Below, in pieces: positions 1 to 7,081 of a stretch of 64,000 bases of DNA. Numbering within the stretch: position 1 is the stretch's first letter; the number at the start of each line of letters is the position of its first letter. The notes beneath the pieces were generated by a model. It had not been told where the DNA came from. It searched no databases and saw nothing but the letters and a program-made list of their open reading frames with translations. The stretch is from Pseudomonas putida (GTDB taxonomy: Bacteria > Pseudomonadota > Gammaproteobacteria > Pseudomonadales > Pseudomonadaceae): the NCBI RefSeq assembly GCF_022627325.1, contig NZ_JAETZZ010000007.1:124001-188000 (forward strand), given 5' to 3'. A program made the position numbers and the translations under genes.

Positions 1-93
1 CAGCGAAGAACCTGCGGCGTGACTTTTGTGGGGGTTGGGTACGACAGCCCCCATGAACGCTTCGAACTGCTAATCAAAAATGGTTATATAAAA

Positions 94-118
94 ATTCTTA
101 AAGAGTATTTTTAAGAAT
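94..118. promoter_or_regulatory. AT-rich inverted repeat upstream of oscA
   Basis: Two 9-base arms (ATTCTTAAA at 94-102 and TTTAAGAAT at 110-118) form a perfect inverted repeat with a 7-base spacer. It sits about 90 bases before the oscA start in a locally AT-rich stretch. Position and symmetry suggest a regulator site or promoter element for the sulfur-starvation genes. CysB control is plausible from family knowledge but I cannot confirm a CysB site from sequence. Confidence 0.35.
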
Positions 119-206
119 AACTACGCCTGTCTACTATCGCTCCCAAGCCAGGCGCAAATCCCCTTCAAACATGTCTGCCCGGCACCTCACTCACAGGAGA
201 GCGAGC

Positions 207-389
207 ATGAGTGCATCAGTGCGCAGCATCGACGGTCAGGACGAAGCCACCATTTTGCGTGAGATCCAGAGCGCCTTGCGCGATCTGCGTTTCGGTGCAG
301 TGGAAATCACCGTGCACAACGCCCAGGTCGTGCAGATCGAGCGTAAGGAGAAGTTCCGCCTGCAACAGCCCGGCAACAAACCCAGCTGA
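207..389 (+). CDS. oscA: OscA-like small protein (DUF2292), sulfur-starvation response
   Basis: A 60-residue protein of the YezD/DUF2292 type. The start at 207 follows a good AGGAGAG ribosome site; an ATG 36 bases upstream in the same frame has no comparable site. The core (TILREIQSALRDLRFG, then VEITVHNAQVVQIERKEK) matches this family. In pseudomonads OscA is needed for use of organosulfur compounds and is co-expressed with sulfate-uptake genes. That fits its place 48 bases ahead of sbp. The molecular activity is unknown. The symbol rests on family and context. Confidence 0.85.
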   Translation: MSASVRSIDGQDEATILREIQSALRDLRFGAVEITVHNAQVVQIERKEKFRLQQPGNKPS

Positions 390-437
390 TCACGCACCAC
401 ACACAAAATTAGAAAAATGCCAATCGGGAGCTTCACC

Positions 438-1445
438 ATGTCCATCCGCCGTTATGCACTCGCCGCTTTGGCCAGTGCTGTTTTTGCCGGTTCCGCCATC
501 GCCAAGGACTACGAACTGCTGAACGTGTCCTACGACCCGACCCGTGAGCTGTATCAGCAATACAATGCTGAATTCATCAAGCATTGGCAGCAGTCGCACC
601 CGGATGACAAAGTGAAGATCCAGCAGTCCCATGGCGGCTCGGGCAAACAGGCCCGCGCGGTAATCGACGGCCTGCGCGCCGACGTCGTGACCCTGGCCCT
701 GGCGGGTGACATCGATGAGATCGCCAAGCTGGGCAAGGCCTTGCCGGAGGACTGGCAGAAGCGCCTGCCGGACGCCAGTACCCCGTACACCTCGACCATC
801 GTGTTCCTGGTGCGCAAGGGCAACCCGAAAGGCATCAAGGACTGGGGTGACCTGATCAAGAAGGACGTTTCGGTCATTACCCCCAACCCTAAAACCTCCG
901 GTGGCGCTCGCTGGAACTTCCTCGCTGCCTGGGCCTACGGCCTGAAGCAAGGTGGCAGCGAAGCCAAAGCCAAGGAGTACGTGCAGGAGCTGTTCAAGCA
1001 TGTGCCGGTTCTGGATACCGGCGCCCGTGGCTCGACCATCACGTTCGTCAACAACGGCCAGGGTGATGTGCTGCTGGCCTGGGAAAACGAAGCTTTCCTG
1101 GCGCTGAAGGAGGACGGCGGGGCCGACACGTTCGAAATCGTCGTGCCTTCGCTGTCGATCCTGGCAGAACCCCCTGTGGCGGTGGTCGACAAGAACGCTC
1201 AGAAGAAGGGTAATGAACAGATCGCCGAGGCGTACCTCAAGCACCTGTACAGCCCGGCTGGCCAGAAAATCGCTGCCGAAAACTTCTACCGCCCACGTGA
1301 CGCGAAGGTCGCAGCCGAATTCGGCAAGCAATTCCCTAAACTGGATCTGGTAACCATCGACAAGGACTTCGGTGGCTGGAAGACGGCACAGCCCAAATTC
1401 TTCAATGATGGCGGTGTGTTCGACCAGATCTATCAGGCGCAATAA
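438..1445 (+). CDS. sbp: Periplasmic sulfate-binding protein
   Basis: A 335-residue solute-binding protein that captures sulfate or thiosulfate in the periplasm for the CysTWA transporter encoded next. A Sec signal ([22 protein letters not shown]) precedes the mature start at [17 protein letters not shown]. Family hallmarks are [15 protein letters not shown] and [11 protein letters not shown] near the ligand pocket, and [10 protein letters not shown]. The start at 438 has a GGGAG ribosome site; the frame is open further upstream but that part is not signal-like. It is first in the sbp-cysT-cysW-cysA series, with a hairpin before cysT that may let sbp be made in excess. Confidence 0.95.
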   Translation: MSIRRYALAALASAVFAGSAIAKDYELLNVSYDPTRELYQQYNAEFIKHWQQSHPDDKVKIQQSHGGSGKQARAVIDGLRADVVTLALAGDIDEIAKLGKALPEDWQKRLPDASTPYTSTIVFLVRKGNPKGIKDWGDLIKKDVSVITPNPKTSGGARWNFLAAWAYGLKQGGSEAKAKEYVQELFKHVPVLDTGARGSTITFVNNGQGDVLLAWENEAFLALKEDGGADTFEIVVPSLSILAEPPVAVVDKNAQKKGNEQIAEAYLKHLYSPAGQKIAAENFYRPRDAKVAAEFGKQFPKLDLVTIDKDFGGWKTAQPKFFNDGGVFDQIYQAQ

Positions 1446-1462
1446 GCGGCCATGGAACAGCG

Positions 1463-1479
1463 GGGCCGCCTTGCGGCCC
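1463..1479 (+). terminator. Intra-operon hairpin between sbp and cysT
   Basis: GGGCCGC (1463-1469), loop CTT, GCGGCCC (1473-1479): a perfect 7-base-pair stem 17 bases after the sbp stop. There is no U-tract, so it is more likely an attenuator or a 3'-end stabiliser for sbp mRNA than a full terminator. The same stem recurs at four other gene ends in the window. Confidence 0.5.
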
Positions 1480-1545
1480 AGGATTCACAAGCCTGCACCC
1501 GCCTGGCATGACTGCCGGGCTTGGTGCGTTCAACCAGGGATCTTT

Positions 1546-2364
1546 ATGTCACGTCGCATTTCCCCTGTCATACCCGGCTTCGGGCTGACACTGGGCTACA
1601 CCTTGGTGTATCTCAGCCTGATTGTGCTGATACCGCTGGCCGCCATGTTCGTGCATGCCGCGCAGCTTACCTGGGAGCAGTTCTGGAACATCATCAGTGC
1701 GCCGCGCGTGATCGCCGCGCTCAAGCTGAGTTTCGGCACCGCCCTGTTCGCGGCCATCATCAATGGTGTCATCGGTACCCTGCTGGCTTGGGTGCTGGTG
1801 CGCTATACCTTCCCTGGGCGCAAGATCATCGATGCGATGATCGACCTGCCGTTCGCTCTGCCCACGGCCGTTGCGGGTATCGCCCTGACCGCGCTTTATG
1901 CCCCGGCAGGCTGGGTCGGTCAGTTCGCCACCGACCTGGGCTTCAAGATCGCCTACACCCCTCTGGGCATCACCCTGGCGCTGACCTTCGTCACCCTGCC
2001 GTTCGTGGTGCGTACCGTGCAACCGGTGCTGGCGGACATCCCGCGGGAAGTCGAAGAGGCTGCTGCCTGCCTGGGCGCCAAACCACTGCAGGTGTTCCGC
2101 CACGTACTGGCACCGGCCCTGCTGCCGGCCTGGCTCACCGGGTTTGCCCTGGCCTTTGCCCGTGGTGTGGGCGAGTACGGTTCGGTGATCTTCATTGCCG
2201 GCAACATGCCGATGAAGACCGAGATTCTGCCGCTGCTGATCATGGTCAAGCTCGACCAATACGACTACACCGGCGCGACTGCCATCGGCGTACTGATGCT
2301 GGTGGTTTCCTTCATCCTGCTGCTGCTGATCAACCTGCTGCAGCGCCGCATTGAAACCCCTTGA
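1546..2364 (+). CDS. cysT: Sulfate/thiosulfate ABC transporter permease CysT (CysU)
   Basis: A 272-residue inner-membrane permease, one of the two channel subunits of the sulfate ABC transporter. It begins [20 protein letters not shown] at an ATG after an AGGGA ribosome site; the open frame continues upstream but reads through non-conserved sequence. Several hydrophobic segments are evident. The EAA loop that docks CysA is [21 protein letters not shown] near residue 170. The end lies 11 bases before the cysW start, and the cysW ribosome site touches its stop codon, so the two are translationally close. Confidence 0.95.
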   Translation: MSRRISPVIPGFGLTLGYTLVYLSLIVLIPLAAMFVHAAQLTWEQFWNIISAPRVIAALKLSFGTALFAAIINGVIGTLLAWVLVRYTFPGRKIIDAMIDLPFALPTAVAGIALTALYAPAGWVGQFATDLGFKIAYTPLGITLALTFVTLPFVVRTVQPVLADIPREVEEAAACLGAKPLQVFRHVLAPALLPAWLTGFALAFARGVGEYGSVIFIAGNMPMKTEILPLLIMVKLDQYDYTGATAIGVLMLVVSFILLLLINLLQRRIETP

Positions 2365-2375
2365 AGGAGGCCGGC

Positions 2376-3245
2376 ATGTCCAGTTCATCCCTGACTACCG
2401 CCGACGCCAATGCCGCACGGCGTGGCAGCGCCACCTCGCGGCGCATCCTGATCGGCCTCGGCTGGCTGGTGTTCGCACTGTTTCTGCTGCTGCCGCTGGT
2501 GATCGTGGTGTCGCAGGCGCTGAAGAACGGTTTCGGCACCTTCTTCGAGGCGATCTTCGAGCCTGATGCCTTGTCGGCGCTGAAGCTGACGCTGCTCGCG
2601 GTCGTCATCTCGGTGCCGCTGAACCTGGTATTCGGCGTCAGCGCCGCCTGGTGCGTGAGCAAGTACACCTTCCGCGGCAAGAGCATCCTGGTCACCCTGA
2701 TCGACCTGCCGTTCTCGGTATCGCCGGTCATCGCCGGCCTGGTCTACGTGTTGATGTTCGGCGCCCAAGGCTTGTTCGGGCCTTGGCTGCAGGATCACGA
2801 CATTCAGATCGTCTTCGCTTTGCCGGGCATCGTGTTGGCGACCATCTTCGTCACCGTGCCCTTCGTTGCCCGTGAGCTGATCCCGCTGATGCAGGAGCAA
2901 GGCACCCAGGAAGAGGAGGCTGCGCGCCTGCTCGGCGCCAACGGCTGGCAGATGTTCTGGCACGTGACCCTGCCCAACATCAAGTGGGGCCTGATCTACG
3001 GTGTGGTGCTTTGTACCGCGCGGGCCATGGGCGAGTTCGGTGCGGTATCTGTGGTCTCGGGCCATATCCGTGGCGTCACCAATACCTTGCCGCTGCACGT
3101 GGAGATCCTCTACAACGAGTACAACCACGTCGCGGCCTTCAGTGTGGCCAGCCTGTTGCTGATCCTGGCGCTCTTCATCCTGCTGCTCAAGCAGTGGAGC
3201 GAGAACCGTATTAACCGCCTGCGCCATAGCGCAGCGGAGGAATAA
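2376..3245 (+). CDS. cysW: Sulfate/thiosulfate ABC transporter permease CysW
   Basis: A 289-residue partner permease of CysT. The ATG at 2376 follows a strong AAGGAGG site that overlaps the cysT stop. After a short hydrophilic N-terminus come about six hydrophobic spans. The ATPase-docking loop reads [22 protein letters not shown]. Its stop is three bases before the cysA start. It belongs to the same transcript as sbp-cysT-cysA. Confidence 0.95.
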   Translation: MSSSSLTTADANAARRGSATSRRILIGLGWLVFALFLLLPLVIVVSQALKNGFGTFFEAIFEPDALSALKLTLLAVVISVPLNLVFGVSAAWCVSKYTFRGKSILVTLIDLPFSVSPVIAGLVYVLMFGAQGLFGPWLQDHDIQIVFALPGIVLATIFVTVPFVARELIPLMQEQGTQEEEAARLLGANGWQMFWHVTLPNIKWGLIYGVVLCTARAMGEFGAVSVVSGHIRGVTNTLPLHVEILYNEYNHVAAFSVASLLLILALFILLLKQWSENRINRLRHSAAEE

Positions 3246-3248
3246 GTC

Positions 3249-4238
3249 ATGTCGATCGAAGTTCGTAACGTCAGCAAGCGCTTCAACAGCTTCCAGGCCC
3301 TGGACAACATCAACCTGGATATCCACAGCGGTGAGCTGGTGGCCCTGCTCGGCCCCTCAGGCTGTGGCAAGACCACCCTGCTGCGCATCATCGCCGGCCT
3401 GGAAACGCCGGACGACGGCAATATCGTGTTCCATGGCGAAGACGTATCCGGCCACGATGTACGCGATCGCAACGTCGGTTTCGTGTTCCAGCACTACGCG
3501 CTGTTCCGCCACATGAGCGTGTTCGACAACGTTGCCTTCGGCCTGCGCATGAAGCCCAAGGGCGAGCGCCCGAGCGAGAGCAAGATTGCCGAGAAGGTGC
3601 ATGAACTGCTGAACATGGTGCAGCTGGACTGGCTGGCGGACCGCTACCCCGAACAGCTTTCCGGTGGTCAGCGCCAGCGTATCGCCCTGGCCCGCGCTTT
3701 GGCGGTGGAGCCCAAGGTGCTGCTGCTCGATGAGCCGTTCGGAGCCCTCGATGCCAAGGTGCGCAAGGAATTGCGCCGCTGGCTGGCGCGTTTGCACGAG
3801 GACATCAATCTGACTTCGGTATTCGTGACCCACGACCAGGAAGAGGCCATGGAAGTGGCCGATCGCATCGTGGTGATGAACAAGGGGGTGATCGAGCAGA
3901 TCGGCTCCCCAGGGGAAGTGTATGAAAAGCCGGCCAACGACTTCGTCTACCACTTCCTCGGCGACTCCAACCGCCTGGCGTTGAGCGAGGGGCATCATGT
4001 GCTGTTCCGGCCACACGAGGTGTCGCTGTCGCGCCATGAAACAGAAGGGCACCATGCCGCCGAGGTGCGTGATATCCGGCCATTGGGCGCGACTACCCGG
4101 GTGACCTTGAAGGTGGAAGGGCAAAGCGAGCTGATCGAGGCCGAGGTGGTCAAGGATCACGACAGCCTGACCGGCCTGGCGCGAGGTGAAACACTGTTCT
4201 TCAGGCCGAAGGTCTGGCAGAAGGTGGCGGATATCTGA
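3249..4238 (+). CDS. cysA: Sulfate/thiosulfate ABC transporter ATPase CysA
   Basis: A 329-residue ATPase that powers CysTW. Walker A is GPSGCGKTT (about residue 35), the ABC signature [15 protein letters not shown] (about 140) and Walker [13 protein letters not shown], followed by the switch histidine in [16 protein letters not shown]-like C-terminal domain follows from about residue 240 ([14 protein letters not shown]). Length is usual for CysA. The start is three bases after the cysW stop with GGAGGAA upstream. Confidence 0.96.
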   Translation: MSIEVRNVSKRFNSFQALDNINLDIHSGELVALLGPSGCGKTTLLRIIAGLETPDDGNIVFHGEDVSGHDVRDRNVGFVFQHYALFRHMSVFDNVAFGLRMKPKGERPSESKIAEKVHELLNMVQLDWLADRYPEQLSGGQRQRIALARALAVEPKVLLLDEPFGALDAKVRKELRRWLARLHEDINLTSVFVTHDQEEAMEVADRIVVMNKGVIEQIGSPGEVYEKPANDFVYHFLGDSNRLALSEGHHVLFRPHEVSLSRHETEGHHAAEVRDIRPLGATTRVTLKVEGQSELIEAEVVKDHDSLTGLARGETLFFRPKVWQKVADI

Positions 4239-4254
4239 GCCGCGTAAACGATTT

Positions 4255-4273
4255 GGGGCCGCAGAGCGGCCCC
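4255..4273 (+). terminator. Hairpin after cysA
   Basis: GGGGCCGC (4255-4262), loop AGA, GCGGCCCC (4266-4273): a perfect 8-base-pair stem 17 bases after the cysA stop. No clear U-run follows, so termination strength is uncertain. Confidence 0.6.
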
Positions 4274-4403
4274 AATAACGCTGAAAGGTTGGCATTCTCG
4301 TATTGATTTTTGGTTATTAGCAAATGCCTACTTATTCCTTTACCAGTATAAGCGCCTCCCTATACTTTGCCTCTCAGCACACAAATTCACAGGAGGCGCC
4401 CCC

Positions 4404-4985
4404 ATGCGCAATGAGTCCATTCGCTACCTGATTGTGCCGGGTTGGCAAGGCTCGCCAGACAACCATTGGCAGAGTCACTGGCAACGCACCTTGCCCAACA
4501 GCGCCCGGGTCGAGCAGCAGGACTGGCTCACCCCACAGCGCCAGGACTGGGTGCAGGCGTTGGAGCAGGCAATCGCTGCCGAACCCTCGCCAGTGATACT
4601 CGTTGCCCATAGCCTGGGCTGCATCACGGTCGTCCATTGGGCTGCCCAGGCCACGCCGGCCTTGCAGCGGCGCGTGCGCGGCGCGCTGTTGGTTGCCCCG
4701 GCGGATGTCGAGCGGCCGACCTGCTCGCCCGCCCTGCGCAACTTCGCGCCGATCCCGCTGCAGGCCCTGCCGTTTGCAAGCCAGGTGATCAGCTCGGACA
4801 ACGACCCGGCCGTGAGCGTGCCGCGCGCCCTGTACCTGGCCCAGGCTTGGGGCGCAGAAGCGGGGTTGCTGAGCAATGCAGGGCATATCAACGTCAAATC
4901 CGGGCATGAGCGCTGGGAGCAGGGTTTTGCCTACCTGTATCGCTTGCAAAGCCGTGTGGAACAGCGCGCGCTGCGCCGCGCCTGA
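4404..4985 (+). CDS. RBBP9/YdeN-type serine hydrolase (alpha/beta fold)
   Basis: A 193-residue alpha/beta hydrolase of the RBBP9/YdeN type. It has the early motif VPGWQGSPDNHWQ, the nucleophile elbow AHSLGC (serine about residue 71), an acid in SSDNDPAVS and a late histidine in NAGHIN. The start at 4404 has an excellent AGGAGG site. It has no signal peptide and is probably cytoplasmic. Its substrate is unknown. It lies between sulfate uptake genes and a regulator-like gene, so a role in releasing or processing sulfur-containing esters is only a contextual guess. Confidence 0.85.
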   Translation: MRNESIRYLIVPGWQGSPDNHWQSHWQRTLPNSARVEQQDWLTPQRQDWVQALEQAIAAEPSPVILVAHSLGCITVVHWAAQATPALQRRVRGALLVAPADVERPTCSPALRNFAPIPLQALPFASQVISSDNDPAVSVPRALYLAQAWGAEAGLLSNAGHINVKSGHERWEQGFAYLYRLQSRVEQRALRRA

Positions 4986-5048
4986 CCGGCACCCCTGTCT
5001 ATCGTTTGCCTGACGCCCTGCCCGCTGAGGCCTGGGCGGGAGTTAGTC

Positions 5049-5879
5049 ATGACTTTTCAAAACCCGTTTGGCCAGCCGCTGCTGACCTTCCCTGAACTGG
5101 ACAAGAGCCCGCTCAGCATTCGTGCCAAGGCGCTGGTGTTCATCGACCCACGCTCGCAGCAGGTGCGTCAGGCGCTGGAATACCTGGCACCGCAAGCCCT
5201 GCCGGTGCTGATCCGCGGTGAAACGGGGACCGGCAAGGAGTTGCTGGCACGGCAAATTCACCGGGCCAGTGATCGTGCCGGGCTCTTCGTCTCGGTAAAC
5301 TGCGCGGCCATCAGCCCTACCTACGCCGATGCCGAGCTGTTCGGCTACAGTGCCGGCACCCATGGTGGCACCGCCAGCAGCCGGGCGGGCTGGTTCGGCT
5401 CGGCCAACGGCGGCACGCTGTACCTGGACGAAATCGCCGACTTGCCGTTGGCGATCCAAGGCAAGCTGCTGGCCGCGCTGGAAAACCGCGAGGTCACCCG
5501 TGTCGGTGCGCATCAGCCGCAGCCGGTGGACGTGCGTCTGGTGGCTGCGACCAGCATTGACCTGGCGCGGGTTGTAAAAGCGGGCAGATTCAACGAACGC
5601 TTGTACCAGTACTTGCGCGAGGGCGCGCTGGAGCTTCCTCCGTTGCGTGAGCGCTGCGGCGATATCCTGCCATTGGCTGAGTATTTCGTGGGCATCTACT
5701 GCGCACGCCTGCAGCGCCCGGTGCCGTTGATCAGCGAAGCGGCGCAGCAGGTGCTCGAAGCCCACGCATGGCCCGGCAATACCCGCGAACTGGAGAACAT
5801 CATCCACTTCGCCCTGCTGGTCAATGACAGTGGACAGATCCAGCCAGAGGACCTCGACCTGCCGAACACCGCACGCTAG
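5049..5879 (+). CDS. Degenerate sigma-54-activator-type AAA+ protein without DNA-binding domain
   Basis: A 276-residue protein consisting almost only of the AAA+ domain of sigma-54 enhancer-binding proteins. Walker A (GETGTGKE, residues 57-64), Walker B (GGTLYLDE, 121-128) and the sensor II segment (WPGNTREL, 241-248) are intact. The sigma-54-contacting GAFTGA loop is replaced by GTHGGT (103-108). Where PspF has FRADLLDRL with two arginine fingers, this protein has FNERLYQYL (181-189), so both arginines are missing. It stops at residue 276 with no Fis-type helix-turn-helix. It probably cannot open sigma-54 promoters alone and may be a partner or repurposed ATPase. The sulfur-gene context suggests sulfur metabolism. 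Confidence 0.85.
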   Translation: MTFQNPFGQPLLTFPELDKSPLSIRAKALVFIDPRSQQVRQALEYLAPQALPVLIRGETGTGKELLARQIHRASDRAGLFVSVNCAAISPTYADAELFGYSAGTHGGTASSRAGWFGSANGGTLYLDEIADLPLAIQGKLLAALENREVTRVGAHQPQPVDVRLVAATSIDLARVVKAGRFNERLYQYLREGALELPPLRERCGDILPLAEYFVGIYCARLQRPVPLISEAAQQVLEAHAWPGNTRELENIIHFALLVNDSGQIQPEDLDLPNTAR

Positions 5880-5890
5880 ACATGGCTCAT

Positions 5891-5918
5891 AAGCAAATGG
5901 GCTAATGGCAATTTGCTT
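5891..5918. promoter_or_regulatory. Inverted repeat upstream of metQ
   Basis: AAGCAAAT (5891-5898) and ATTTGCTT (5911-5918) are perfect inverted arms with a 12-base spacer. They lie in an AT-rich stretch 140-165 bases before metQ. The element could bind a LysR-type sulfur regulator such as CysB, but the assignment is inference. Confidence 0.35.
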
Positions 5919-6055
5919 TTGGAATAAGCAGCTAATTAAAAGGTATTGTTGCGGAATAAAAATTCTCGGTATCTTGCGCCCCACGCCCGCTGATGAAACG
6001 GTTGGGCACCTGACTTCGCCATCACCGATGGCCCAGAAACAAAACAAGGACCACC

Positions 6056-6841
6056 ATGAAGAAGACCCTGCTGACCACCGCCCTGGCCGCTGCCCTGTCG
6101 TTCTCCGGCCTGGCTGCCGCCGCCGAAAAACTGGTGGTTGCCGCTACCCCTGTGCCCCACGCCGAAATTCTGGAGCTGATCAAGCCGACCTTGGCCAAGG
6201 AAGGCGTGGACCTGCAGATCAAGGTCTTCACTGACTACGTACAACCCAACGTACAGGTAGATCAGAAGCGTCTGGACGCTAACTACTTCCAGACCCTGCC
6301 TTACCTGAAGAGCTTCAACGAAGGTAAAGGTACCCATCTGGAAACCGTGATCGGCGTGCACGTCGAGCCGTTCGGTGGCTACTCGAAGAAGATCAAGAAC
6401 CTGTCCGAACTCAAGGATGGCGCTACCGTTGCCATTCCTAACGAAGGCAGCAACAGTGGCCGCGCCCTGATCCTGCTGCAGAAGGCTGGCCTGATCACCC
6501 TGAAAGATCCTAAAAACGCCCTGGCCACGCCGAAAGACATTGCCGAGAACCCGAAGAACCTGAAGTTCAAGGAACTTGAGTCGGCCATGCTGGCGCGTGT
6601 GCTGGACCAGGTGGACCTGGACATGATCAACACCAACTACGCCCTGGAAGCTGGCCTGAACCCGGCCAAAGATGCGTTGGTGATCGAGGGTAGCGATTCG
6701 CCGTACGTGAACTTCCTGGTGGCCCGCCCGGACAACAAGAACAGCGAGGCGATGCAGAAGCTGGCCAAGGCCCTGACCAGCCCCGAGGTCAAGGCATTCA
6801 TCGCCAAGAAGTACAGCGGTGCGGTGCTGCCGGCGTTCTGA
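6056..6841 (+). CDS. metQ: MetQ/NlpA-family methionine-binding protein
   Basis: A 261-residue periplasmic binding protein for D- or L-methionine or a related sulfur compound. A Sec signal ends near GLAAAAEK; there is no lipobox cysteine, unlike enteric MetQ lipoproteins, so the mature protein should be soluble. Family motifs include ATPVPHAEIL, DYVQPN and DANYFQTLPYL near the start, and IPNEGSNSGRALILLQ. The ribosome site is AAGGA. No metN or metI follows, so it is an orphan binding protein whose ATPase and permease lie outside the window. A strong terminator follows. Confidence 0.92.
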   Translation: MKKTLLTTALAAALSFSGLAAAAEKLVVAATPVPHAEILELIKPTLAKEGVDLQIKVFTDYVQPNVQVDQKRLDANYFQTLPYLKSFNEGKGTHLETVIGVHVEPFGGYSKKIKNLSELKDGATVAIPNEGSNSGRALILLQKAGLITLKDPKNALATPKDIAENPKNLKFKELESAMLARVLDQVDLDMINTNYALEAGLNPAKDALVIEGSDSPYVNFLVARPDNKNSEAMQKLAKALTSPEVKAFIAKKYSGAVLPAF

Positions 6842-6864
6842 TACGCCTGCTTACCCCTTGTACG

Positions 6865-6901
6865 AAAAACGCCGACGCATTTGCGTCGGCGTTTTTTTTT
6901 T
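6865..6901. terminator. Strong rho-independent terminator after metQ
   Basis: CGCCGACGC (6870-6878), a 4-base loop, and GCGTCGGCG (6883-6891), followed by ten T residues and preceded by five A residues. It can terminate metQ on the plus strand and, less strongly, transcripts from the minus strand. Confidence 0.92.
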
Positions 6902-6916
6902 GCGGTGGCCCAACGC

Positions 6917-7000
6917 TCAGCGTTGGCTACCCAGTGCCCGGCTCAATGCCAGCAGCCACAGCAGTTGTTCGTTGGCGTCAGTCGGGCAGGGGCTTTTCAT
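6917..7000 (-). CDS. Candidate 27-residue small protein
   Basis: A short reading frame starting MKSPCPTDANEQLLWLLALS. The ATG at 7000 is preceded on the minus strand by a well-placed AAGGA site. It sits 81 bases downstream of the acylase gene stop on the same strand and just before the terminator. It begins hydrophilic and then has a short leucine-rich stretch. I do not recognise a family. It is reported for its ribosome site and composition only. Confidence 0.35.
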   Translation of the reverse strand: MKSPCPTDANEQLLWLLALSRALGSQR

Positions 7001-7081
7001 CGTTATCGTCCTTGTAGTGTGATGGCCATGCGGATCGCAATCTGAAGCTCTTGGAGAAGCCGACCCGAAGAAAAGTTTCCA

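Noticed and set aside
390..1442. Long minus-strand open frame antisense to sbp
   Set aside because: It mirrors a well-supported gene in GC-rich DNA, has no ribosome site and shows low-complexity composition typical of shadow frames.
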